51,778 nt of DNA. Source: Pelargonium tetragonum (lineage: Eukaryota > Streptophyta > Magnoliopsida > Geraniales > Geraniaceae). The notes beneath the pieces were generated by a model. It saw only the letters and a program-made list of their open reading frames with translations, ran no database searches and was not told where the DNA came from. This document shows positions 25,679-37,700 of the stretch, piece by piece; positions within the stretch are counted from its first letter, which is position 1, and every line of letters begins with the position of its first letter. The translations under genes and the position numbers were made by a program. The stretch is from assembly GCA_036897445.1 (NCBI GenBank), contig JAYMTL010000134.1, positions 1 to 51,778 on the forward strand, written 5' to 3'.

Positions 25679-26347
25679 CTTCTTCCAATGTTATACTCTA
25701 AACTATTTTAACGCACGATAAAATGAAAACTAGATTTAGTAAGCATCCTTTCCTCCTCTATACTATCAACTTAATTTCTTTTTCTTTCCTCGGGTGGCGC
25801 TTCCAAAGCGAAGTACTTATCTAAAAAAACTTCTAAAGAATTTTAATAACTTAAACTTATAAAAATAGCATCGAGTTTTTGCTTGCTGAAAATATCTCAG
25901 GTTCTTACGCCTCGCACTACTTTCCTCCAGGGCCCGAAGATCCTAAAATAGGTAAACCGAATGCATAAGATTTTCCAGATATAAAAAAGAGCAAGACTTT
26001 AACTTTATCCTATATGGATCTACAGCAGCTAACCTATATATCTATATTATACTCTTTGAATTGAACTATTCCTGTTATTTTTGAAAGCTTTTTTTATTAC
26101 TTTGACTCTTTATACATTTGTATGCTCCTTCGAGCACCCCTTTTTTGTGAAGGTATAGTAGGAATGTTTAAAAATTCTTAAAAATGACTTTATAATTTTT
26201 AGGACGTAGATAAAATAGGTCTCTTAATTCGGTAGTATTAGACTGCCAAAGAGGTTTCGTAGCGTATAAATTTGTGTATATCAAGTAATAAGAAATTCGG
26301 CTTAAATGAAAAGGACTTACCCCTGCTATATATATATATTAGGGTTC

Positions 26348-26370
26348 CCTCCTCCTTAAAGAAGAGGAGG
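26348..26370. repeat. 9-bp hairpin with one bulge
   Basis: CCTCCTC, a bulged C, then TT pairs with AAGAGGAGG around an AAAG loop. A TA run lies just upstream (26327-26339). Stem stability is well above the background of this A+T-rich DNA. It could be an RNA processing or 3'-end hairpin in an organelle, but no gene lies upstream to support that. Confidence 0.45.
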
Positions 26371-27022
26371 ATTTCTCCTTAACAAGTAATAGAACATTTA
26401 ATAAAGGGAACTGTCTCGTACAAAGAGTATTTAAACTCTAAGGATTCCAAGTCAAAATACTAATCAGTCAGGGTCGAAGAAACTTGTTTGTACAAGAATC
26501 CAGTGGAGATTTATTAGGCTTTTCTAGTGGCGGGCCAAAATATCTTAAAAGCATAAACAAGAAATCCTTTAGAAACCTTGCTAAAAGCCTTCGGTAATAT
26601 TCTACTATTGCAACTCTCTTACTTCTTCTGTACCTTTGTAACATAGATTTACTTACACCTTATTAACTTATAAAAAAAACTTTCTATAAAACTAAAGCTA
26701 ACCTTCTAACTAAGGCAAGGAGATTTTACCCACCCTATCTCCTTCTTATGACTATTACTAGACTCTTAGCCTTTACCTCGGTATTCCCTGCCTTAAGATT
26801 GCTGATACTGTCTTAATCCTGTTGTTAGGAAAGATTTTCTTACTATCTCTTTATAGCATGTACTTAATCATAGCTATTGTATAGTAGATTTATAAGCAAT
26901 AAAGAGAGATTTTTTGGTTGTAGTAGTTCTGCTCTTAATGAAGTTTATTGCCTCTTATATTTGTTGTTATTAGTATATAAAGAGGGGGGAAACCCTAGAT
27001 ATTTTTGTAACAGTTAGTGTTC

Positions 27023-27042
27023 CCGACTGGAGCAGAGCGAGG
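27023..27042 (+). repeat. GC cluster, family copy 1
   Basis: CCGACTGGAGCAGAGCGAGG is 70% G+C in A+T-rich DNA. It aligns with the minus-strand cluster at 47792-47811 (CCGACGGAAGCGTAGCGAGG) over its whole length with few changes, and less closely with 27910-27931. Such short dispersed GC-rich repeats are well known in green-algal organelle genomes and yeast mitochondria. Confidence 0.55.
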
Positions 27043-27428
27043 GGCAGGATAGTTTTAGTACAGGGAAACCCTTACACAAATACCAAAAAAAGCTTTAGCT
27101 TGAGTTTTACTAGGAACCAGGACTTTAGCAAACCTTTCTTCCCTATACTTAATTTAGTGAAATTGGTAAGAAAACCAAACGCAAATCACCCTTTTTATAT
27201 CGGAATACCCCTTAAATAAGGTAGTACAACCCTATTAGCTACTATAGCCATTACCTATTAGTACTATTCTATACAACCGATGCAGTATCTTAACCAATAA
27301 CCATATACTATACTCTCTATTAGGTAACTATAAGCAACTATAAATACAAATAAAACAGCTACTAATAGAACAACCGTAACAAGAATATAATAGTACAGTA
27401 ACTACATAAACCCATAAGCAGAGTACAG

Positions 27429-27437
27429 CTCCGCTCC
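27429..27437 (+). repeat. GC cluster fragment CTCCGCTCC
   Basis: This nine-base word is the inverse complement of 28381-28389 (GGAGCGGAG). A near copy, CTCCGCTC without the last base, starts at 47440 in island B. In both islands it follows AGAGTACA. It is probably a truncated member of the GC-cluster family. Confidence 0.4.
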
Positions 27438-27909
27438 TCTTACCACTACTCCGGTTCTTACTAACAATAAACAGATACAAGGTATAGCTCCAGCTCCCGT
27501 AGCCCATATAGCTCATAACAAATAAGTCAAGGAAGTCAAAGGCTGGTGTGTATGTATGGATACTGATTTAAACAAGTATAATGCCTCCTTCGGATACCCT
27601 CGGTTGGGAATAAGGACTTATTCTTCTACTCTCCGGGGCCCCTATCCCTATACTGATAAGAACAGAAGACAATGAGGTATTATCCTTAACTGACTAGAGT
27701 TCCAAGACTCCTATCTAGAATTTTGACCTATCTCTATTATCTACAATCTTTCTCTCTTCTATAAAAGCAATTCCAATAGGGGAGTATACCTTAAACAACT
27801 ACCTAAAAATAACTAATAACTAAAAGAACAAACAAATTAAGACGTTAATGACGGGTGCTATAACATATAGTATATCTAAAACTATCTATAACAATATAAC
27901 AAAACCTTT

Positions 27910-27931
27910 CCTCTGCTACGCTACAGTCAGG
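27910..27931 (-). repeat. GC cluster, family copy 2
   Basis: On the minus strand it reads CCTGACTG then TAGCGTAGCAGAGG, alignable with the clusters at 27023 and 47792. It is preceded on the plus strand by AGTATATCTAAAACTA (27869-27884), and the same pairing of words is seen in island B. It is more diverged than copy 1. Confidence 0.5.
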
Positions 27932-28373
27932 AAGAGATTCAAAATCTCTTTATCTTTCTACCCTCCTTTACTAATAACTACGGAATAATCAATAAGAGGT
28001 TAGTAAGTTTTAGTAAGAAAATCCGAAGGTAGTTTACTGAGGGGTTAATAATACAAGGGTAATCCAGCGAAGGGAAAGTCTAAGAAACTCTATCAATGGG
28101 GTCTAAAGGTATTTCGGAATGTTCTTAGTTAAAGTGTTGTTAAAGTTTCATAAAATAGGTAAGAGCTTTATCTCGGTTTCCTTTTTGATTCCAGATAATC
28201 CTGATAGTCAAGGGGGTTGGGGCTTGATTCGTTCCCAATAAATGAACTGAAGTCAATAAGCAAGTAATATAAAGAATAAAGAGCGAGTAGTAAAACAAGC
28301 AGCTGGTGGGGATGTACTAAAGCACGAATACACAATCATCATACTATAGTAATTACATTACCTTTACAGCGTG

Positions 28374-28389
28374 CCAGTCGGGAGCGGAG
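28374..28389 (-). repeat. GC cluster, family copy 3 (partial)
   Basis: The plus strand reads CCAGTCGGGAGCGGAG. Its first ten bases are the exact inverse complement of 27021-27030 (TCCCGACTGG), and its last nine that of 27429-27437. It seems to be a mosaic or truncated cluster in inverted orientation to copy 1. Confidence 0.45.
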
Positions 28390-28740
28390 ATTTTTACATT
28401 ATGCGATTAGGTCTTATCCTTTCTAACGACAAACCCAGAAGCAAGAGGGATATACCTTAAACTAAACAGCAACTACTAGTTTTTTTAAGTTTTAATGGGG
28501 AATCCCCTAAGATCCCTATTGCTTGCTAAACAACAATACCTATACTTAGTACTTACTTATCTATATTCCTACATAGTAACTATCCCGGCCTAGCTACAAG
28601 GGCCCTTACCCTAGGTTATAGTACAGTTATTTAGCTCCAGCCCATCTAGTAGCCCACCTCAAGAAAGGTATACCAGCTATAGCTATAAGTAATTAATAAA
28701 GTCTGGTAAGTCAAAATACAGACAGCCCAGCCTTTTACAA

Positions 28741-31700
28741 GTCAATTTAGTTCCTTTTGAATTAGACATTCCTGTACAGGTTATAAAAAATTCTTTTACT
28801 TCTTTAAAAAATTTCGATATGAGTGAGAAAAAGGGGTCCCCATAACTTATAATTAGAAGGACATTTTTGACTAGCCAATGTGAGATAAAATAGAATTATC
28901 CTTCCTCTTTTTGATTCTTTATTTCCCTTTTTAGAAGTAAGAATTCAAAATATATACGTAAAGAAAAACTCGGTATATAAACTGCAGATAAATGACATTC
29001 TAGATAGTCACTTCGGTATTGTTTGGATTCCTTTTCCCTAGCCTTTTACTGAAAAGTATTTAAAGTAAGGGATTGCTCTGTGTGTTGCTTACTAAAGCAG
29101 CTAAAGCTAAGTAGGAGATTAAAAGGATAGAGTTTACCTTCTTTTGTTAGTTTTCTAAAAGGTTTTCTAAGAGGGAGCTCCAGGTCGAAGGTAAAAGTAT
29201 AAGATGGTAAAAAAACCCCTCATCTAGGATCGGCACGAAGGCTATACCCCTACAAACCCTTAATTACAAAATGACTAAGAACGATCCAAGAAGGTACGCT
29301 AAAAATCTTCACCTCTCTCTTGCAAATTCTTTTTTAGCAAGCTTCTCGTATAAAATAAAGGGGAATCGATCCAAATAAAACTAACGCCCTACCTACAAAA
29401 AGAGTTGTATAATAAAAGGGGACCCTTAATGAACCCGAAGTTCTTCTTTTTCATGATATGAATGAGGCTTCCCTGCATTAAATATAATAGATAGAGAGGG
29501 TTATAAACCAAACTTGAAGCTAAAAATATAGCAATCCAGGACTGAAGCAATACTTCACAGAGATTTTTTTTGATAATTTCGCCTAGAGAAATTTATACAA
29601 TTCTGTATTCAGAAAAAGCTTTCTCTAACTATTCAACACGAATTAGTACATTATAAATTTTCTTCACTAGGACAAACGCTTAAATCTTTATTTTACTAAA
29701 GGCATTACTTGGGACATAAGCTAGAAGTTTTTTATTTTAAAATAAGTTTGGAAATGAAATATAGGAATTCCTAATCCCTTATTGCAGCTACACCCCCATA
29801 TTTAGTAAAAAAGAGAGAAAAACTAGGAGTTATCCATATAACCGGCAAGTAGAAATAAATAAGGGTAGGTTTTGAACCAACGAATTCTTAATGAGTTAAA
29901 ATTTCGGTTGATACAAAATAAAGGAAAAAGGCCTGAACTTTTTATAAGAAAGTATACTATAGAAACGGCACCCTACTCTATATGTAAGCGATCCTATTGC
30001 CTAAAATTTGTTAACACCGGACTCTCTGAAAAACTAGATTAATCTGGGAGGCTCCTTTTTATAAAAAGAATAATCTTACGGGTAAATAAAATAGAAATTT
30101 CTTTATAGTTTAAGTCCAGTTTTCCGGAATTTGAAAGAATTTTTGTCTCTTAGAGTCTCGAGATATAAGGGCTTCAACAGTAGATTTTCCGTGAAGGAGC
30201 GTTACCCCCTCCTTTTTCAATTACTTAGGTCTCTTAAGGGTATGCTGCAAGTTCTATAATTATGAATCCATATGTAGGAGTGAGAGCTGTGTATAAACAT
30301 ATACTAAAGTATTGCCAAGGTAAAAATCCTTTCGCATTCGAACCTACGAGAATTGCGTTGATTCTTTGTTATTCTAACACCAAATTTCTATTTGTCCTCT
30401 ATACTACGGTCCAAGTCATAGTTTTTAAGGATTAATTTTGAGTTAATAATTCCTATTAGTTTTGGAATTAAGCACCCCTTTTAGCTGCTAGCAACAGTAG
30501 GGTTCAGTAATAAAAAGAAGCTTCTCTCTTATTCGACATTTATTAAGAGATTCCCAATTAAAGCAAATACAGAAGGGCCAGGGCTCCCTCATGTGCTTTG
30601 TTTTTAGTGCATTTTAAGGAATAGTTTACTAGAAATTCTTTTTAACAGGGAGTTAATGAAACCCTTTCATTAGACTAAATGGATGCGTAAAGACCTTTAA
30701 AGATTATCCAGGGTTTGAAGCTATAGCTCAACTGTTAAACTTGCAAAATCAGTAGTGTGTTACCCGATAATCAAGTATTAACCTGAAAAGAGGTATTTTA
30801 AAAGGGTTGCTACAAATAAGAGCTTAATAACGAATCAACTCTAACAAAATTTAGAAGTTCGGTCAGGAAAAGGTTTAGTCTCATAATATGTACCTAATAA
30901 GCGCCATTTGAACTTTCAAAAATCTTATACAAAGAGGCGTCCTTTATTATAAAACAGGGTTCTAAAAAGGTACTTAACTACAGGTACCCAGAATATACGC
31001 CCGCAATACTAAACCTTTCTTAGCGAAGGGAGTTGTGATACCCCTTAAGTGGGTAGGAATTAAAAAATTCTAGTCCTAACATGGGGCGGTAAATTTTTCA
31101 AAAAGGGGTCAGTTAGTTAGTTATAAAGGGAGTCCTTTTCACGACACGGTTCTAATACTTTGTAGCTTATCATATTTAGTTCTACTTTACTTTAATATCG
31201 TAAAATTTGGCTTAATTTACAGCTGTGTTTATATCACTTCAAGTTTTCCAGAAATAGGAAAAAACTTAACTATAATTGTAGTTTTCTATGCCCTTTATAC
31301 TTTAAAAAAATCCTTTGGTCTATCTACTAGCTAACCGGGCGCCCGGGTGGAAAATCTAAATATAAAGTTTTAGGCCTTAGAGACCTTATAAAACTCTATT
31401 CTAAGTTAGCTTGGAGAAGTTTCTTTAATACCAAAAAAACCTATCAATTTTTTGTTATGTTATACACAAAAGTGGTTACTATATCATTAATCCGACTAGG
31501 CCTTGCACTATATGAGGCGGCGTGAAGTAAAATTACTAACAAGTCGCGATAACTGCCTATTTTTTTAGCCGGAGATATGCCTTTTAATATTCTACTCCTA
31601 AATAAAAGAAGGCTGCTTAGGCTACAACTAATAACTATCTCTGAGTCTATAAGGCTCAAAAAAATGAATTCTAATAGGAGCATTTAAATTTCAATGGAAG

Positions 31701-34700
31701 TCAAAGTCAAACCCATACCCCGACTAGCTTTGGTACCACTAAACTTCAACTCTTCACAGGTTTTTCAAAATCTTTGGATTAAGGTTATACTTCTTCCTAA
31801 ACTTCCTCTTTCTATGTACACTCCCGCTGTCTTCTATAAGTTCGTAATACTCTGAATCCGTTTCATTTTCAGTGTAAGTCAACCCCGCGGAGTCTTTTGA
31901 GAGATTTTTTCCAATAACTTTGACAAGCTAAAGCGTAACTAATTTCTATGAGGAGGGTCCCACTTCAATTTCAAAAGTTCAACTTAAAATATCCAAGATT
32001 CTGTAATGTTAAATACTCGGGATCCCGTTAGCGGACACTTGTCTAGGGCAATTTTATCCTAAGACCTAGTCAATATTAGATTTTCAGGAAACTCCATACT
32101 AAGAATTTTCTTTAATTGCTACTCATTCCTATTCTTCTACTTTGACTTTTAACAAGGACTATTTTAAATTGATCCCAATCTGGTACTAAACCCGAGCGCG
32201 CCCCTTGGGAAGAACACTACAGTGGGAAGCCCTTTCTTTTAAATCAATCCTGTACATTAAATAAAAGCAAGATAAAAAAATGAAAATTTTTAAAGACAAC
32301 GACTCCAGATCAATTAGAAAGAGGGGCGGAAGGTAATATCGGATACTTTTATTTATCACACGTTTAAGTACCTCGTAAGGGGGTTTTCGAGAATTGAATC
32401 CCCAGAGGTTTTTAGAAGCTCGTAATAGCCTATTTTTTCCAAATTACTAAAGGATTTCCCCCTGCTTTAGACCTAAACTTAAACCCAAGATTAAAGGGAA
32501 GCATACCTTAGTTTTAGACTCCACATTGAGCCGGAAAGTAACCAAGACAGAGACTCCTTAAGTAATTTACCTTATTCTTTAATAACTAATTTTCTTCCTT
32601 TTTACTATTCTAGAAGCTGCCCGCCTTTTTCCGAAATCTCTGTTTCTATCATAGATTTATTTACTAGGTCTTTTGGCTCCTTGTATTACCAACTTCTAAG
32701 AGATTCCTGAGAAGATGGGCCAGCAAAAGCCACGGAGCTCTTTTACTTAAAACTTTAAACTCCTGCTAAGGGATTTCTCCAACCATTATTTTCTAATTTT
32801 TAAGGGGCGCGCTTCTGACTTAGTTTAGTAAAACTTACGGAGCGCTGTACTCAATTTTGAAAGAGAAGCCTCTTTGTAGTAAAATCCCTAAGGAATGCGC
32901 TTTTGACTTAAATTCTCTTGTCATAAGAAAGACTTCCCCGTTTATAGACCCCCACTTTACTATTACCTTTAACTTCTTTTTTTAACCCTCCAAGATATTC
33001 AAGCAAGATATTCAAGAAAAAGGCTTTTAATTACATAAAGTATACTCTTATTTACCTATTTATATGAACTCCTAATTCTTTAATTAACTTAGTTCAAATT
33101 CTGTCATTGAAGAGACTATCTTAATTACGTTCTTTGTTTACTAGAGGACCGCAGGATTAATGCACAGTAGAAAACCTAATTTTTATTACTCTTAATTCTA
33201 GTATAATTAAGGCTTTGCCCTATTGCTTGCTTATAGACAAAGTTTGGCTTTTTAGACTCGAAGGATTACTTTTGTAAGGGTTTGCCTTTTACCATACTAA
33301 GCGTGTTCTCCTTTCTTATTTACCTTTTTATAGATTATTGGAATTTAAGTATTCTTTCAATTTTATTCTAAGCCAACACTCAAACCCAAAAAAGTTTTTA
33401 AGCTACGGTCGATATCTAAAATTTTCTACTTAGAGCAGTACTAAGACTAGTTATGCTATATATCACCACTCTTGAGCGCAAACCCCCTAAAGCTTGGGTT
33501 TAATTTGAGAATTTATTATTACCTTTTTATTATTTAATAAGTATAGAGGAAGTGCAAGGTAGAGGAGAATACTATGGAGTGTGACTCTTACTTCTGTCTG
33601 AAAAACTTTGAAATAGAGTCCAAAGCTTATTTGACCCAAGAATTTCTTGAAGGGTTCCTTTGGAGAAGCATAAAGGCTTGATAGAGCCCGCATAATATAT
33701 TATCTAAAGTGACTAAATTACCGAACCAAATTTAAAGGTAGTTAGTGACTACAAATGGGAACAAATTTTCCGGAGCCTTAGCTGGAAAACCCTTAACCTA
33801 TTTACTATAATATTGACATTTTAACTAGCTTATGCTTTTACCCTATTATTTTCTTAAATAATTATAAGGCAGACTCAGAATTAGACTTATGTTAAAGCCT
33901 CTTCCTTTTTGTTCTAAAATAATTTAGACGCTAAAGGTGTTGGTCCTGGGGGTTTCTTTTAATATTATAATTTAGTGACTCATCGACAAAAAATCGCCGA
34001 GTGCGCATCAAAAAAATTGCAAAGAATCTCCTAATTAAGGGTCCCGTAAAAAGCCCCCGAGTTAGATCAACACAAAAGGGAAGTCAAAGACAAAACCTTA
34101 AATTCCTACAAGAACCCTAAAGTGGCAGGGAATTTACTGCTTAGTCTTAACTTTTCATATCTATATTATGGTAGTGCTTTGAATCCTTAAATGGCGTTAA
34201 CTTGTATTTCTTACAAAAAACCTAGGGGCTCTGGCGACTCCATATGACCTTCTTTTTCTAAGTTTGTAGGGTCCCTGTTATGAAATCAACCAAGTCTCTT
34301 ATTACGTGTTCTTACCGTATAAAATAAAAGGCTCTCGAAAAGGGCTTATTCTTATTACCTTCAATTTCAGGGTTTGTAAGCTTCTTTTAAGTGGGCCTTT
34401 CTATATAAGAATAAGAGAAAGTCCTATTTGTTACCTATAAAAAACCTTTGATTTTTAGGAAATCCAAATTATATACGAGCCCGACTATAAAGACTTTGTA
34501 GAAACCTATTAAGTATAACTTAAGCCCTGGACAAATTGGTTTTATTCATAAAATTTAGAGGTAAAACTTCGTATAAAGATAAACCCTTACAAGGATATCC
34601 CTTATTTATAAAAAGTCTAATGTTTCTTAGCTTTGATGCAGCAAATTAAGGATTTTAATGGATTCCAGTAATTGCTTTTAAATAGACTCCTAATAGATAA

Positions 34701-37700
34701 TAGAGTTTCCGCTGGATTTCTTGCTTTTAAAGTACTAAAATACCAGAAATGAAAAAAGAAAAATCCGCAATATACACAGAAATTCAGAGTCCTAAGAAGT
34801 ATTGCTTACACCTACGAAAACTCTTAAAAAAGGGGCCTGCTAGAAAGTAAAGCAACGGGCACTGAGTAAAAGATAAATCTTCTGTTATCAAATCTTGGTT
34901 ACTTTTAAAGGATATACTTTTAGGAGGAGCTTCCGGATTATGCATACTTGTGCACGGTTTAGAATATCAAACAAAAAGGAATACTTGGCAGTTTTAGCTA
35001 AATAAAAGACCCCGTTCAGCTGTAGGAAAAATGACTCCGTATGCTTTGTCTTAATACTAACCTAGCTTTCCTTTAGATCCCCTTTTGATGACTAAAACTA
35101 GAATTCAATTCTAATGCGATTTCGTTTTCTAAACTCCCTAACTATGGTTCTGACTTTTAGAATCTTTCAAGTTTACAAGGATATATCTTTTCATATTGAG
35201 GTCCCTATTTTGACTTAAATAATCCTAGAAAACGACTCCATGTATTGCCCCCTTTTTTCTTGAGTGGACACTCTTTATTCCTCCTGTCCGAGAATGTAGC
35301 GATCATTGAGGGTTCCTTATATACTCCAAAAAGTTCTGCTTATAGTTTTTTCCACTAAAACTCGTTCTAGACCAAAACTTAGAAATCCCGGCTGCTCAAA
35401 TAGGAAGTATTAAAAGAATGCTCTAATCTTTCAGAGTCCTTCAGGTCTGGAATATAATAAGGGTTTTAGAAAATTTTAGGGTTCTGCAACTAAAGAATAA
35501 AGAATAGCTTTGAAATAGAATTACTTCTTGGACTGACTTAGTGGGATAGAAAGACTTTTTGTTTTTATTTGGTTACCGAAAAGGGCACTCCTTTTATTTA
35601 TTCTTCACGAGCTTACTTGCGGGATTCTTACTTTAAACCGAGGGCTTAGAAGTTGGACTCCTAACTAACACGGGTTAGAAAAAAAATTAATAACTAAAAT
35701 TTAACAAGAAGTCCTGTGTTACAAAGAAAGACAAAACTTTCTTATGCTAAAAATTCTATGACCAGTTACGTGTGCTTTAATGCTCTCTTAATTAACCTTT
35801 TTATATACAAAAAACTACGAACGAGTTTCCCTTACTTTGCTTTAGGGCTCTTTTTTCCACCAACACCGAGATCCATAACTCCACTATCTATTTCAGTATT
35901 ATAATAAAGGTAACTTTAGTTTTTATCAGGTTCTAATTTCTAGTTTACACCTTTGTCTCACCCCTTCCCAGAATAAGCAATTTCAAGTTTAACTCTCTTC
36001 GAGTCCTTTACTAAAAGTAGCATATTATTATTTATTTCTTTATTCGCATCAACCTAGGCCAGTAGACATCAAATCTATAGACTTTTAGTAGACTCCTTTT
36101 TTCTTTTTGAAGCAGTCTTCTCCGTCTTACTTTTATGCTAACAAAATATCCGAAAGTTCACCTAGTATCATTTAGGTTGAATCTACAGTTATACATTACA
36201 AAGTTTTAGGAAGCAGAGGCCCTTAATTTTATGCATTTTCAAACGAGTATTCCAGACTAAGTTTTAGTATTACACCGAATTCCCTCGAAGTTATACAAAA
36301 CCACATACTTTTAAAGATTTGCTTAATAAATAAGGTTGTCCAGGCAATTCCGTTATGGAAGAGCTTAGATTCTCTATAATAAAAAAAGAAATAGAGCACG
36401 CGAATAGGCATAGACTTGTTACGAGTTCCAAATCCAGTTAAATAAGGCCCAAAAAAGGTCTAGTTAAAAAGCTAAAGAATCCTGTTTTGTTTACAATTCA
36501 GTGAAGTGGGTCCGGAATCTCTCCTACAAATCTTGTATAGAGAGGAAAAAGTCTAAATCAATTGCTAGACTCCAAAAAGCGGAAATAGAAAGGTTCCGAC
36601 TTTAACTCGGGCCTTTACCTGCCCTAATCTAACCAAAAGTAAAGGCGTTTAGCTTATAACTTCCAAATCATGAGGTCTCAAAAAAGCACTTTGACTTTAT
36701 TTTAGTAGTGACCTAGAGTCGAAACAAAGTTAGAAATTCAATTTTTCTAACCAGGTTGTTATGCCGCACCAGAAAAAGACTGTGGGATTCTTTTCATAGA
36801 CAAGGATGCCTAGTATATCAGAACAGGTGTATGAGGAAAATCTTTAATGTAGAATAAGCAGTTCCCTAAATATACTTAGGAGACTTATGCCATTTCTTAA
36901 AAGGGGCCCCGGGAAGGGGTCAATTGTCCTTAATACCTCAAATAGAAAGTGATCCGGGAAGCCCGTCAGGATCAAGCAGGGTCAGTTTCAATTTTTAAGT
37001 AAAATTAGCTGCTTAGTCACTAAGATTTTTTAACCAGGTATATACATTTGTTACCTATATTGCTATTGCAAAACGAATACTAAAAGAAAAGGAGTCTTTT
37101 TTAGAACTTAAAGTTTAGCTTTGCAAAGCTTTTACTACATAAATAAAAAAAAAGAGCGAAACTCCTGTAAAGTCTTCTACTTAATTCACAAAAATAGAGT
37201 ATAATAGGACAGTAACTTGTGTCTATATAAGATTCCTACCTATTTTTCAAATAACTCTAACCGGGTTGGCTATAAATACATAGAATTCTTTCTTATTTTC
37301 GGAGATTGTCTTAAACCCTATATTCTGGGTAGGGTAAAGCAAAAGGAAAACTAAAAGCCCGTGTTCCACGCAGAATATGTGCCCTAAATAAAGAATTTAC
37401 TTATATCAAGAAACCAAAAATCGGCTCAAGGATTGTCATAAACTAAAATTACAACACGCTACAAATGCCTGGCTTTTCTTAATTCTTTCTGGTACATGAT
37501 TGTTATCTCAGCCACTAAAAGGAAGAAAGGGCATGTCTAGGCCTCCTTTTTACAAGGAAGCTACTTCGGGAACTCCCCAACTAGGTATTTAATCGAGTAA
37601 GAACTTTTGATAGGAAAACCTTTTACATTCCAAACTAAGGGAAAAGAATTCCGGAGTGTACAGGACACCCAACTTCTTGAGTTATATATCCCCAACTAAA

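Larger units (their letters stand above)
23132..26989. other. AT-rich non-coding spacer
   Basis: No gene seen. It contains GGGCCC words at 23575, 25426 and 25930, one CCGGGGGTC copy (25670-25678), a hairpin at 26348-26370, and a 12-bp palindrome AGGTTCGAACCT at 24866-24877 that looks like a T loop but lacks a tRNA around it. From about 26600 the texture shifts gradually towards that of island A. Confidence 0.6.
26990..28740. other. Island A: spacer of different composition with GC clusters
   Basis: The texture changes here. There are long tracts rich in A, C and T (CTATA, ACTA, AATAACT words) and few of the GGG/AAAGG runs typical of the rest, punctuated by short GC-rich clusters at 27023-27042, 27429-27437, 27910-27931 and 28374-28389. 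It shares several words, in the same order, with island B near 47.4-47.8 kb: AGAGTACA, CTCCGCTC, AACTACCTAA, and AGTATATCTAAAACTA followed by a GC cluster. No open frame of note occurs. I infer that it comes from a different sequence family than the surrounding spacer, perhaps an insertion or a younger stretch. The edges are approximate. Confidence 0.45.

Noticed and set aside
29864-29930. Minus-strand T arm GTTGG-TTCAAAA-CCTAC with four of five pairs
   Set aside because: The T arm is good, but no anticodon arm at the correct distance and no acceptor pairing. An isolated hairpin.
30338-30390. Minus-strand hairpin AGAAT-CAACGCA-ATTCT next to GTAGGTTCGAAT
   Set aside because: It looks like an anticodon arm plus T loop, but it lacks T33, has a one-base variable loop and the T stem does not pair.
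32379-32462. Minus-strand TCT anticodon-like loop with T arm TGGGG-ATTCAAT-TCTCG
   Set aside because: The T stem pairs by G-T, but the variable loop is only two bases, the anticodon stem fails and acceptor strands do not match.
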